Part shown: positions 25,157 to 33,858 of the stretch, in pieces
How positions within the stretch are numbered: the stretch's first letter is position 1
How the letters are laid out: every line of letters begins with the position of its first letter
DNA from: Anaerolineae bacterium
GTDB taxonomy: Bacteria; Chloroflexota; Anaerolineae; Aggregatilineales; UBA2796
NCBI GenBank assembly: GCA_019637615.1
Contig: JAHBVJ010000010.1
Span: 1-64,000, forward strand
Reading direction: 5' to 3'
Length of the DNA: 64,000 nt
Made by a program: the position numbers and the translations under genes
Notes under the pieces: model-generated
Told to the model about the DNA's origin: nothing
Seen by the model: only the letters and a program-made list of their open reading frames with translations
Database searches by the model: none

Positions 25157-25976
25157 GCAGGGTTTTGTAGGCGAAGGCGGCGAAGCCCATCAGCCCGTTG
25201 ATCAGCGGCAGCCACCAGTAGACGCGCGTGATCGACAGGGTCGGACGCAGGAGCAGCGCCGCGATCAGCAGCGGATAGACCAGCGTGACCACGCCCACCG
25301 CCCCGATCACGCTGATAGTCAGCAGCGCGAAGATCAGCCAGTTGAGGCCGACGAAGACCAGCGTGCCCGTTTTGCCGAGCAGCACCGCGACCGTCGTAAT
25401 GCCAGCCGCGCGATCCGGCGCGATGTCGGGGATGGCGGAATAGGCGTGCATCCCCGCCGCCCAGCCAATCGCGGCGATCACGATTGCCAGCGGGGGCAGC
25501 GTGCCCGCCTTGATGGTGTAGCCGATGAAGCCCGGCAGCACGTATAGCACGTTGGAATACGAATCGAGCAGCGGGCGGGCTTTCAGGCGTAGCGGCGGCG
25601 CGCTGTAGGCCACGCTCAACGCGACGAAGAGGACATGCAGCCACCACGTTTGGCTTGGCAGCAGCGCCAACACTGCTACGCTCAGGAATACGCAGATCAG
25701 CAGCACACTTTTGAGGCGTCGCCGTTCGGCATTCTGCAAACGGTGCTCCTGCGCCTCTTTTTTGGCGTTCAGAGCGTCGGTATCGGCGTCGAACCAGTCG
25801 TTGATCCCGTACAGCAGCAGGTTGGCGGGCAGCAGGTAGAAGATCAGCAGCAGCCAGAACGCGGGTGGATACAGCCCATGCCACCCGTTCGGCAATCCGC
25901 TGGCATAACCGAGCAAGAACGGCCCCGCCGTGTACATCCAGAAACGAGGCCGCGACACACTGAGGAGAAATCGCAT
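25149..25976 (-). CDS. UbiA-family prenyltransferase (possibly carotenoid-modifying)
   Basis: 275 residues with about eight membrane segments. The first Asp-rich motif is GINDWFDADTDALNAKK (NDxxDxxxD) and the second, in the later cytoplasmic loop, is SAIPDIAPDRAAGITTVA (DxxxD). UbiA enzymes transfer prenyl groups to acceptors such as quinone heads, heme or lycopene. Adjacency to CrtI and the family pattern point to a lycopene-elongase-like (CrtEb/LbtBC) or similar carotenoid role, which is inference. The start follows from MRFLLSVSRPRFW, typical for this subgroup. Confidence 0.78.
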   Translation of the reverse strand: MRFLLSVSRPRFWMYTAGPFLLGYASGLPNGWHGLYPPAFWLLLIFYLLPANLLLYGINDWFDADTDALNAKKEAQEHRLQNAERRRLKSVLLICVFLSVAVLALLPSQTWWLHVLFVALSVAYSAPPLRLKARPLLDSYSNVLYVLPGFIGYTIKAGTLPPLAIVIAAIGWAAGMHAYSAIPDIAPDRAAGITTVAVLLGKTGTLVFVGLNWLIFALLTISVIGAVGVVTLVYPLLIAALLLRPTLSITRVYWWLPLINGLMGFAAFAYKTLLM

Positions 25977-26058
25977 CTTATCATCCAGTCAACGCACGAA
26001 AGGACATACTATCCATGATGCAGCGAGAGGATACTCAGTCACATTCGGCCTCGCCACC

Positions 26059-27363
26059 TCACTGCTCAGTCGTGCCGCTGTTGACCTCACTCCCCGCTGC
26101 AACGGTAGCCTCCGTGATCCGCAGCGGGCCATAGCTCGCGCCGATGCCCCACACAATGCCGTACAGACCAAACAGCAGCGCGCCGACAAGGGCGAGGATC
26201 ATCGGTGACTCGCTGGCCTGTAGCGCCAGCCCGAACAGCAGGGTCGAAACTCCCGTGGTGAGCGTCGCCAGACCAAAATTGACGGCGAATACGCGACCCC
26301 GAAATCGATCCGGCGTGGTCATCTGAAGCATCACGTTGCTCACCGTCCAGATCGTGCCTCCACCGATATGCGCGATCAGCAGGGCGAGACCGCCCAATAG
26401 CAAGCTGCCTAGCCAGCCCGACAGCCCGAAGATCGCATAACCAAGCGCCGCCACGAGAAAGCTGACCCAGATCGCGGCGCGCTGTTTTTTGATGTCGTTC
26501 CCGATGAGCGTGCGCAGGAACAGCGGGCCGATGAATGCGCCGAGGCCGCGTGCCGCATACAGGAAGCCGATCCCCGCGTCACCCGCTTGGAAGACCTGCA
26601 ACCCGAAGACGCTCAACAACACAAACACGCCTGCGCCAATCCCCCACCCTGTTTCGACCCCGACCAAGTTGAGCGCGGGTAAATACTGGCGCAAATAGCT
26701 CAGACCTTCCTTAAAATCGCGCCAAGGCGTGGCCTTACGTTCGACTTGCGGGCTAGGGATGTCTACCGTCGCGATGAGGGCGGCGGCGATAAGGAAGGAC
26801 AAGGCGTTGATGATAAAGGCGGCGTCACGACCAAAGAGGGTGGACACGAGGCCGCCGAGCGCCGATCCGACCATGACCATAACGCCCCACGTGACGCCGC
26901 TCAACGCGTTCGCCGCAAAGAGTTCTTCGGAACTCACGACGTTCGGGATGCTGGCGGAACTGGCGGGGGCAAAAAACGAGGCCGAGACAATCAGCAGCAC
27001 GCTGGCGAGGTACAGCAGCCACAGAGTCCTGCTGTCGTGAACGAATATGAACAGCAGCGCGATCACGGCGGAGAACAGGTTCATCCCGATCATCAGCGTG
27101 CGCCGATCAAAATGATCCACGATTGGCCCGGCATAGGGGATGAGGAAAAAGGACGGCAGCGTATTGCACAGGATCGCCAAACTTGCGCCGAGGCCGCTGT
27201 TGGTGAGCTGCAAGACCAGCCCCAAGACGGCGACGCTGTTGAACCAGTCACCGCCCGCCGAAATCAACTGTGCGATCCAGAGACGGCGAAAACGGTCATT
27301 TTGCCGGATGAGCTGCCAATAGCCAACGGTTGGCGCGGTCACCTTCGCGGAGGAACTGTTCAT
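26059..27363 (-). CDS. MFS transporter
   Basis: 434 residues with about twelve hydrophobic segments. N-terminal LWIAQLISAGGDWFNSVAVL and the loop GPIVDHFDRRTLMIGMNLFSA (MFS motif A variant) place it in the MFS_3/EntS-like efflux subgroup. The C-terminal part contains DRFRGRVFAVNFGLATL, also typical. It probably exports small molecules; the substrate is not predictable. Same strand as UbiA (gap 82) and the MsrQ-like gene (gap 65), so loose co-transcription is possible. Confidence 0.82.
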   Translation of the reverse strand: MNSSSAKVTAPTVGYWQLIRQNDRFRRLWIAQLISAGGDWFNSVAVLGLVLQLTNSGLGASLAILCNTLPSFFLIPYAGPIVDHFDRRTLMIGMNLFSAVIALLFIFVHDSRTLWLLYLASVLLIVSASFFAPASSASIPNVVSSEELFAANALSGVTWGVMVMVGSALGGLVSTLFGRDAAFIINALSFLIAAALIATVDIPSPQVERKATPWRDFKEGLSYLRQYLPALNLVGVETGWGIGAGVFVLLSVFGLQVFQAGDAGIGFLYAARGLGAFIGPLFLRTLIGNDIKKQRAAIWVSFLVAALGYAIFGLSGWLGSLLLGGLALLIAHIGGGTIWTVSNVMLQMTTPDRFRGRVFAVNFGLATLTTGVSTLLFGLALQASESPMILALVGALLFGLYGIVWGIGASYGPLRITEATVAAGSEVNSGTTEQ

Positions 27364-27428
27364 CCTCGATCAGGACTCCTTATCTCATGCGATTGAGCAT
27401 ACTCGGAAGGCGTCCCGCTGACCATAGC

Positions 27429-27992
27429 TTAGGTCGTCTTCGGGCGCGTGACCAAGCGCAACAGTGGCAAGCGGAGCACCAGCAGCACGGCGACGATGAT
27501 CGCGAATGTCAGCGGAAGCTGCTTGAAATCGCGATCCAGCAGGTAGAAATGCGCCGCCGCCAGCGGAATCGCGAGGTAAACAAGGCGGTGCAGCACTTTC
27601 CAGCGTTTGCCGAGCCGCCGCTGCCAGCCCGCCGTAGACGTGAGCGCCAGCGGGATCAGCAGGATCAAGCTGATCAGGCCGACGCTCATGGCGGGGCGTT
27701 CACCGAGATCACGCCAGATCAAGTCCCATTCCAGCGCGTTTTCGAGGTAGGCATACACAAATAAGTGCGCACCCGCGAAGCAGAAACCATACACGCCGAG
27801 CGGACGGCGACACGGCACAAGCTGCCGCCAGCCCGTTAGTTTGCTGATCGGCGTCACGGCGAACGAGGCGACCAGCAGAATCAGGCTGATCATGCCCGTG
27901 CGCAGCATCACGAAGCGTTCCGGCAGCGCCAGATCGCCAAACTGGTACATGACGAACAGCCACCCCGCCAGCCCGACCGCGATGAGATGCAC
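27429..27992 (-). CDS. MsrQ-like heme-binding membrane protein
   Basis: At least 187 residues of the ferric-reductase-like/MsrQ (YedZ) family: six membrane segments, PCRRPLGVYGFCFAGAHLFVYAY (heme-ligand His) and GKRWKVLHRLVYLAIPLAAAHFYLL (two further His). MsrQ hands electrons from the quinone pool to the periplasmic molybdenum enzyme MsrP. No MsrP is nearby; instead the upstream gene encodes a Tat-exported DUF3500 protein. The GTG start at 27992 is only the first start after an upstream in-frame TGA; conserved-looking sequence (PSWLRRHWPRLLVHL) extends in front of it, so the true N-terminus is longer. Confidence 0.78.
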   Translation of the reverse strand: MHLIAVGLAGWLFVMYQFGDLALPERFVMLRTGMISLILLVASFAVTPISKLTGWRQLVPCRRPLGVYGFCFAGAHLFVYAYLENALEWDLIWRDLGERPAMSVGLISLILLIPLALTSTAGWQRRLGKRWKVLHRLVYLAIPLAAAHFYLLDRDFKQLPLTFAIIVAVLLVLRLPLLRLVTRPKTT

Positions 27993-28109
27993 GAGCAGGC
28001 GAGGCCAATGTCGGCGCAGCCACGAGGGACGCTTGCTCTCGACGCTAATAGTCCTGCTCCGAATAACAGCAACGAGCCATCAGCCCGATGACTCGCTGCC
28101 AACGGACAT
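27993..28109 (-). other. Upstream in-frame extension of the MsrQ-like gene, interrupted by TGA
   Basis: An ATG at 28107-28109, one base after the DUF3500 stop (TAG-C-ATG), opens a frame of nine codons (MSVGSESSG), then TGA at 28080-28082, then continues without stop into MsrQ (WLVAVIRSRTISVESKRPS...). The coupling suggests this ATG was the original start. The TGA is most simply a nonsense mutation or sequence error, with re-initiation downstream (ATT or GTG codons). Read-through as selenocysteine is unlikely because no redox residue is expected here. Confidence 0.5.
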
Positions 28110-28110
28110 G

Positions 28111-29115
28111 CTAGAGTAGGTTGTAGCCGAAATCGTGCGTGAAATCGCGCCACACGCTGTGGACATGCGTGCCGCGATTGCGCGAATTGTCGAATTCTAA
28201 CAGAAAAGTCGGCCCTTGCAGCCGATAATACTGAGGTCGCCGCGCTTCCAAACTGCCCGCCCACCCGAAGCGCACCTGCTCGATGCCCGCTTCGATCAGC
28301 CGATCATAATGCGCCTTCGTCAGCGCTTCCGGCAGCACGCCGAGATACGCCTCGATGATCTCCGTCACCAAGTTCTGCTGGTCGCCGTCGAGCGCGGCAT
28401 ACAGCACGCCAAGCGGCCCCAACGGCGTGACGCGCGGATTATTCTGCGTGACATGGTTGGTCAGGGTATTGGTCTGGAAGATTGCGGCGGCACGCGCCTC
28501 GCCCTCCAGCGAATTGACCAGTTCGCGCGCGGCGTCTTCCTCACGACCGAGCGCACGCAGTCCGGCGTCGTTTTCGGTAGGCCACGATCCGAGGAAGAAC
28601 GGCATCACCTCGACCTGTTCGCCCACCACCGTGAAGTGCCGCGAGAGGTGATGGCCTTCCCAGCGCCAGCCCCAACCCGCCGCGTCGCCTACAGTCCCGA
28701 ACACGGTGACGTAATACTGTTGGGGATCATTGCCGAGGTCATTTTGCAGCGACATGATGTCGAGCGCCTTCTGGTAGCCCACTGGCGACACGCTGGCTTG
28801 CAGCAGCGCGAAGGCAGCCGCCTTCTGATCGTCGTTCATGTCGCGTAGCGGCAGTCCATGACGCGGGAAACCGCTCGGCGTCGTCCAGTGCCAGCGGAAG
28901 CGCTCGTCATCCGTGAAGGCGTAACTAGCGGTAGTGCGCTGTTCCGGCGACAACGTATCAAGAAAGGTAGCCGCTGCCGCCGCGATGCTCTGTGCCAGCG
29001 AAGTCTGCTGCGCGGCGCGGGCGATGATGGGCAGCCGTGCCGCGATCAGGCCGCCGATTCCGCTTACTGCTGCATACTTCAACATCCGCCGACGACTAAT
29101 CATGTGGTTGGTCAT
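28111..29115 (-). CDS. Tat-exported DUF3500 family protein
   Basis: 334 residues. The N-terminus MTNHMISRRRMLKYAAVSG carries a twin-arginine motif (SRRRMLK) and a hydrophobic stretch with an ARA cleavage site, so it is exported folded. The body matches the DUF3500 pattern: FTDDERFRWHWTTPSG, the mid block GWRWEGHHLSRHFTVV, and the end GTHVHSVWRDFTHDFG. Tat export suggests a cofactor. The MsrQ-like gene follows after one base, which suggests it supplies electrons; this is inference. The start at 29115 follows AGGGGAG; the longer frame adds eight residues. Confidence 0.8.
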   Translation of the reverse strand: MTNHMISRRRMLKYAAVSGIGGLIAARLPIIARAAQQTSLAQSIAAAAATFLDTLSPEQRTTASYAFTDDERFRWHWTTPSGFPRHGLPLRDMNDDQKAAAFALLQASVSPVGYQKALDIMSLQNDLGNDPQQYYVTVFGTVGDAAGWGWRWEGHHLSRHFTVVGEQVEVMPFFLGSWPTENDAGLRALGREEDAARELVNSLEGEARAAAIFQTNTLTNHVTQNNPRVTPLGPLGVLYAALDGDQQNLVTEIIEAYLGVLPEALTKAHYDRLIEAGIEQVRFGWAGSLEARRPQYYRLQGPTFLLEFDNSRNRGTHVHSVWRDFTHDFGYNLL

Positions 29116-29204
29116 GGTGTAGTCTCCCCTACTCACCATCCCGACGATGGTATTAGTATGAAGGCAGCTTGCGCGAAAATCCGCAGCTTCTCATGGGCTT
29201 TTCA

Positions 29205-30044
29205 TCAAGACTTGGCTCCGTACAGCGTGGCAAGGGCGGCTTCGTCCATTTTGATGCTCTGTGTCTCGGTTGGGAACTGCCCGCTGCGCACCTCGTCGGC
29301 GTAAGACAGCACCGCCGTGCGGATGGCTTCCGCGAGGTTGGCGTACTGCTTGGCGTGGCGCGGTTTCATGTCGTCCAGCAAGCCCACGATGTCGTGAAAG
29401 ACCTGCACCTGCCCGTCGCAATCTGGCCCCGCGCCGATGCCAATCGTCGGGATGGTCAGCCGCCGTGTGATTTCCTTCGCCAGCGGTGCGGGGATCGTCT
29501 CCAGCACGATGGCGAACGCGCCCGCCCGTTCCAGCGCGAGAGCGTCGTTCAGCAAATGCTGCGCGGCGTCGGCGTCCCGCCCCTGCACGCGCCAGCCGCC
29601 GAGTTGATGCACGCTCTGCGGCGTCAGGCCGATATGCGCCATGACGGGGATGCCCGCCGCTACCACGCGCTCAACAATCGGGGCGATTGCCTCGCCGCCT
29701 TCCAGCTTGACCGCGCCCGCGCCGCCTTCTTGCATCAAGCGCGCCGCGTTGGTCAGCGCTTGTTCGGGGCTGATCTTGTACGACATGAACGGCATATCCG
29801 CCACGATCAGGGCGTTTTGCGTGCCGCGCACGACCATCTTGGTATGGTAGATCATCTCGTCCAGCGTGACGGGGACGGTGGTGGCGTTGCCCTGTACGAC
29901 CATGCCGAGCGAATCGCCGACCAGCAGCATCGGGACGCCGGTGCTTTCGATCAGATGCCCGATGGTGGCGTCGTAGGCAGTGACCATCGGAATGCGCTGT
30001 CCAGCAGTTTTCATTTTGCGGATGTCGAGGATGGTGGTGCGCAT
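29205..30044 (-). CDS. panB: 3-methyl-2-oxobutanoate hydroxymethyltransferase
   Basis: 279 residues, the usual PanB length. [34 protein letters not shown] contains the Mg-binding Asp, VADMPFMSY is the second signature, KLEGG and [17 protein letters not shown] follow. It makes ketopantoate from 2-oxoisovalerate and methylene-tetrahydrofolate, the first step to pantothenate and CoA. CoaD, the penultimate step, is encoded 4 kb away on the other strand. An AGGAGAAG Shine-Dalgarno precedes the start. Confidence 0.92.
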   Translation of the reverse strand: MRTTILDIRKMKTAGQRIPMVTAYDATIGHLIESTGVPMLLVGDSLGMVVQGNATTVPVTLDEMIYHTKMVVRGTQNALIVADMPFMSYKISPEQALTNAARLMQEGGAGAVKLEGGEAIAPIVERVVAAGIPVMAHIGLTPQSVHQLGGWRVQGRDADAAQHLLNDALALERAGAFAIVLETIPAPLAKEITRRLTIPTIGIGAGPDCDGQVQVFHDIVGLLDDMKPRHAKQYANLAEAIRTAVLSYADEVRSGQFPTETQSIKMDEAALATLYGAKS

Positions 30045-30240
30045 GATGCGCTTCTCCTGCTTATTGGCTCGCTACATGCTTGCATGGTGAATTGTAGGAG
30101 AAGCACTTGGCAAACACAATAAGATTTGCCATAGAACTTGCAGCGATCGTTTTTACAACGTGTGCTATACTGGCGTGGGGTACAATATCCAACATCGAGA
30201 TCGACACCCAAACGTTGGTAAGTGTGGGTTATAACGCGAG

Positions 30241-30744
30241 ATGGATCGAGAAGAATCGCCACTGCTGCCCAAAAGCCAAGCCTTCCGCCAGATGCCGTGG
30301 CAGCGTGCGCAGACACAAACCACCCTGTTGATCGTGATGGTGATCGTGGTCAGCCTGATCATCGGGGCGCTGTATCTAGTCCAAGCGACAGTCACCGCCA
30401 CCACGGGCGATCAACTGATCCGGCTGCGCGAAGAACGCGATCAACTTTCCCGCAGCAACGAAGACATGGAATCTCAGATCGCCTTCAAGCGCAACTTGGC
30501 TGTGCTGACGGGACGCGCGCAAGCCTTGGGCTTCTCGCAGGCCAGTTCGGACGATATGCGCTGGGTGGTGGTGGATAATTACACGCGGCTGCGCGCGACC
30601 GCGACGCCCATCATTACGCCCGTGCCAACCAACGCGTATACAGAAACCTTCGATGGTTGGGTGCGTGACCAGTGGGGGCATTTGGTGCAGCAGTTCGAAG
30701 CGTGGGCGGGCAGCCGCAGTGCGCAGGGTACGCCGCAGCCGTAA
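30241..30744 (+). CDS. FtsL/DivIC-like septum protein
   Basis: 167 residues with the topology of FtsL/DivIC: a short cytoplasmic N-terminus, one membrane segment (LLIVMVIVVSLIIGALYLVQA) and a coiled coil (LIRLREERDQLSRSNEDMESQIAF), then a Thr/Pro-rich extracytoplasmic tail. It sits directly before FtsI and MraY, where ftsL normally lies in division clusters. Sequence conservation in this family is too low for certainty. An extended -10 box (TGCTATACT, 30163-30171) lies about 70 bases upstream. Confidence 0.7.
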   Translation: MDREESPLLPKSQAFRQMPWQRAQTQTTLLIVMVIVVSLIIGALYLVQATVTATTGDQLIRLREERDQLSRSNEDMESQIAFKRNLAVLTGRAQALGFSQASSDDMRWVVVDNYTRLRATATPIITPVPTNAYTETFDGWVRDQWGHLVQQFEAWAGSRSAQGTPQP

Positions 30745-30755
30745 TAGTGCGGTTT

Positions 30756-30800
30756 AGTGCTTAGTGCTTAGTGCTTAGTGCTTAGTGCTTAGTGCTTAGT
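30756..30800. repeat. Tandem heptanucleotide array AGTGCTT, six copies
   Basis: Six perfect AGTGCTT units plus AGT between the FtsL-like gene and ftsI, 12 bases after the stop codon. Same unit and orientation as the array at 10858-10926. Confidence 0.88.
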
Positions 30801-30885
30801 CTATTAGAGCGTACTTGAGATATTAGTAGTGTCTAGTGGTGTAATCAAGCATTGGTGATGGATGTTAGCGTAGTGGAGCGGGCTG

Positions 30886-32622
30886 ATGAGAACGACTTTT
30901 AACCGACGATTATCCGTAATTACCGTGGTACTGCTCTTGGTCGGCCTTGTGCTGCTGGTCAGGTTGGCGTCGTTCCAGTTCAATTTCGACATCAACACGT
31001 ACTGGAAAAACACCAATCGTTATGTGCAAGTGGGCGACGAAGCCCCCTCGCGCGGGTTGATCCTTGACCGCAATGGCGAGATGCTGGCGGGCAACACCAC
31101 CGAATATCGCGTCGGCCTCAGTCCCGTCTACATCACCGATAAAGAAGGCGCGGCGCAGAAATTGGCGCAGGTGCTCAACCTCGATGAAGCCGCTATCTAC
31201 AAGGCCGTGACCAGCAAAGATTCCTACGTCCAGCTGACTAGCGCGCTGATCTCGGCGGAAACCGCGCGGAAAGTGGACGAACTCGGCATCTTCGGCGTCC
31301 GGCTCGATCCCGAACCCAAGCGCATCTATCCGCAGGGCAGCCTCGCCGCCCACGTGATCGGCTTCGTGGGTTGGGATGGCACGGAACGGCGTGGTTATGT
31401 CGGCGTCGAGGGCGACTATAACGACGACCTCGCGGGGCAAAAGCTGATCACCGAGGAAAGCAGCATCCCGTTCGATGCCAACGCCAACACGCGCCCGCCG
31501 CCGGGACGCACCATCATGCTGACCATTGACCGCCGCTTGCAGTACATCGCGGAAACCGAACTACAAAAGGCGATCAGCGATTACAAGGCGGAAAAAGGCA
31601 CCATCATCATCATGGATCCCCGCACGGGCGAGATTCTGGCGATGGCCTCGTTCCCCAATTTTGATCCCAACACGTACACGACGGCTGATCCCAAATCGCT
31701 GAAGAATCCCGCCATCAGCGACGAATACGAACCCGGCTCGGTCTTCAAGATCGTGACGGCGGCACTGGCGCTGCAAGATGGCGGCATCGATCCCAACACA
31801 TGGACGTATCTGGACAAGTCTGTCTACATGCTCGGCGGCGCGCCCATCCAGAACTGGGATCGCGCGGGGCACGGTACGCAGACCTTCGCACAAATCTTGA
31901 TCCGCTCGTGGAATGTGGGCACGACTACGCTGTCCGTCGAGGTGCTCGGTCTCCGCAAATTCTATGACGGCCTCAAGCGCTTCGGCGTCGGGCAAGCCAC
32001 CGGCATCGACATGGAAGGCGAAGCGTCCGGCACGCTCAAAGAACCCGGCATCAGCCTGTATTGGAGCGAGTCCGAACTCGGCACCAACAGCTTTGGTCAA
32101 GGCTTGACGGTGACGCCGCTGCAAATGCTGGTTTACGGCAACATCATCGCCAACAAGGGGCAGATGATGCAGCCGCACATCCGGTTGGCGACCATCGACG
32201 GCAACCGCGTGATCCGCGCCGAACCGATCCCTGTCCGCAGCCCGATCTCGCCCGAAGTCGCGGACACCATCCGCGACATCATGATCCGCGTGGTGAACGA
32301 AGGCGAAGGCGATAAGGCACAGGTGCGCGGCTACACCATCGCGGGCAAAACAGGCACGGCGCAGCGTCAATGTAACGAGTGCGGCGGCTACGACCCGTAC
32401 TACAACAACGTCTCGTTCCTCGGCTTGGTGCCCGGTGACGAACCCCGCGTCAGCATCTTGATCCAGATGGAAAAAGTGCCCGATTATGCCAGTCAAACGG
32501 CGGCGGTGGTCTTCTCTGAACTTGCGCAGCGTCTGGTGGTCGTGATGAACATCCCCACCGATGCGGAGCGGGCGGTGCTCAAGGCGCAGGGTGGGCAAAC
32601 CGACCAGATCGAATTCAGGTAG
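30886..32622 (+). CDS. Peptidoglycan D,D-transpeptidase FtsI/PBP2-like
   Basis: 578 residues. N-terminal membrane anchor (LSVITVVLLLVGLVLLVRLASF), a pedestal domain (RGLILDRNGEMLAGNTTEYRV) and a transpeptidase domain with all three active-site motifs: SVFK in YEPGSVFKIVTAA, SWN in LIRSWNVGTT, and KTG in IAGKTGTAQR. It cross-links peptidoglycan during septation or elongation; position between an FtsL-like protein and MraY favours FtsI. This intact enzyme contrasts with the motif-less homologue at 58165. GGAGC lies upstream of the ATG at 30886. Confidence 0.88.
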   Translation: MRTTFNRRLSVITVVLLLVGLVLLVRLASFQFNFDINTYWKNTNRYVQVGDEAPSRGLILDRNGEMLAGNTTEYRVGLSPVYITDKEGAAQKLAQVLNLDEAAIYKAVTSKDSYVQLTSALISAETARKVDELGIFGVRLDPEPKRIYPQGSLAAHVIGFVGWDGTERRGYVGVEGDYNDDLAGQKLITEESSIPFDANANTRPPPGRTIMLTIDRRLQYIAETELQKAISDYKAEKGTIIIMDPRTGEILAMASFPNFDPNTYTTADPKSLKNPAISDEYEPGSVFKIVTAALALQDGGIDPNTWTYLDKSVYMLGGAPIQNWDRAGHGTQTFAQILIRSWNVGTTTLSVEVLGLRKFYDGLKRFGVGQATGIDMEGEASGTLKEPGISLYWSESELGTNSFGQGLTVTPLQMLVYGNIIANKGQMMQPHIRLATIDGNRVIRAEPIPVRSPISPEVADTIRDIMIRVVNEGEGDKAQVRGYTIAGKTGTAQRQCNECGGYDPYYNNVSFLGLVPGDEPRVSILIQMEKVPDYASQTAAVVFSELAQRLVVVMNIPTDAERAVLKAQGGQTDQIEFR

Positions 32623-32632
32623 TGATCAAGTT

Positions 32633-33661
32633 ATGTCATCTGCGACAAGTAATGCCGTTTCTCTCGCGTTAACGTTCGGCGCAGTCACCTTCTTGTTGGC
32701 GGTGATCTGGGGCGCGCCGCTGGTCGAAGTGCTGCGCCGCTTGAAGGTGGGCATGAAACTGCACGTCGATGGTCCCAACTGGCATTCGGGCAAAGCGGGC
32801 ACGCCGACGATGGGCGGGCTGCTGATCGTGATCCCGGCCTTCCTTATCACGTTGATGGCAAATTTCGTCAATCTGATCCGCCCCAACAGCGCGGGCACGG
32901 GCGTCAGTATCCTTGTGCCGTTGTTTGTGCTCGTCGGGTTCGCCGTCGTGGGCGCGGTGGATGACTTGGTCAAGGTGCGCACGCAAGGCGAAGGTATCTC
33001 CGCCCGTGCCAAGCTGCTCGCCCAGATCGTGCTGGCGACGATCACGGCGGGCATCGTGGCGCTGGCACGCGGCAGTGGCTTCCAGTACGCCAACGAAATA
33101 TTCTTGCCGATCCTCGGTTTTTCGGTCGCGGTTTCGCCCATCATCTATATTTTGCTGATGGTTTTCGTCATTGTGGGGATGTCCAACGCCGTCAACCTGA
33201 CCGATGGCATGGACGGCTTGGCGGGCACGGTGACTGCCAGTGCCTTCGCCGCCTATGGCCTGATCGCGCTCTTGCAAGGGCAAATCTTCCTCGTCCAGTT
33301 CTGCTTCATCATGGTCGGTGCGTGCTTCGCGTTCCTGTGGTACAACGCCTTCCCCGCGCAGATGATCATGGGCGATACGGGCGCGCTGGCGCTCGGCGCG
33401 ACGCTGGCAACGGTGGCCTTCATGACGGGGCAGTGGTTGCTGCTGCCGATCATCGCGATTGTGCCCGTCGTGGAGACGATTAGCGTAATTTTGCAGGTTG
33501 CCTATGCGCGTTGGACGGAAGGGGAGAAGCTGTTTTTGCGTGCGCCCGTGCATTTCCATTTTGAATTGGTCGGCTGGAGCGAAACACAGGTCGTGCAGCG
33601 CTTCTTCCTGACGGCTATCCTAGCGGCGATGATCGGGGTGGCACTGGCCTTGTTGCGGTGA
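32633..33661 (+). CDS. mraY: Phospho-N-acetylmuramoyl-pentapeptide transferase
   Basis: 342 residues, about ten membrane segments. Contains GKAGTPTMGGLLIV, the catalytic DDLVKVRTQGEGISARAK, NLTDGMDGLAG, GDTGALALGA, and the MraY-specific HFHFELVGWSETQVVQRFF. It makes lipid I from UDP-MurNAc-pentapeptide and undecaprenyl phosphate. The start at 32633 lies 10 bases after the ftsI stop; the longer frame begins inside ftsI. MurF and the rest of the dcw cluster are not adjacent, so the cluster is split in this genome. Confidence 0.9.
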   Translation: MSSATSNAVSLALTFGAVTFLLAVIWGAPLVEVLRRLKVGMKLHVDGPNWHSGKAGTPTMGGLLIVIPAFLITLMANFVNLIRPNSAGTGVSILVPLFVLVGFAVVGAVDDLVKVRTQGEGISARAKLLAQIVLATITAGIVALARGSGFQYANEIFLPILGFSVAVSPIIYILLMVFVIVGMSNAVNLTDGMDGLAGTVTASAFAAYGLIALLQGQIFLVQFCFIMVGACFAFLWYNAFPAQMIMGDTGALALGATLATVAFMTGQWLLLPIIAIVPVVETISVILQVAYARWTEGEKLFLRAPVHFHFELVGWSETQVVQRFFLTAILAAMIGVALALLR

Positions 33662-33697
33662 GTTCGGTACACTCACCATAGAATAGAATGTTTGACT

Positions 33698-33737
33698 GTG
33701 CAAACTATTTTGCACAAATTTCAAAGATCGCTACAAT
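33698..33737 (+). promoter_or_regulatory. Promoter with palindrome ahead of coaD
   Basis: TTGCAC (33710-33715), a 16-base spacer and TACAAT (33732-33737). The -35 box is the right half of a perfect inverted repeat GTGCAAA-CTAT-TTTGCAC (33698-33715), a likely operator. A heptamer remnant (CTTAGCACTGAGCACTTAG) lies between this promoter and coaD. Confidence 0.55.
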
Positions 33738-33858
33738 GCTCAAAACATTAAGACAATGTTTTTTGCTTAATGGTGCTAATCATCGCAGGGTGCTCGTTAC
33801 CCTGCCTTGTATGGACTTAGCACTGAGCACTTAGGACTATTTTTGAGGGAGTTTGGTC

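Noticed and set aside
28039..28082. Selenocysteine at the MsrQ upstream TGA
   Set aside because: No cysteine or Sec position is known in this part of MsrQ and no convincing SECIS stem follows; kept only as a sequence oddity.
31561..32598. 345-residue minus-strand frame
   Set aside because: Antisense to the FtsI transpeptidase domain.
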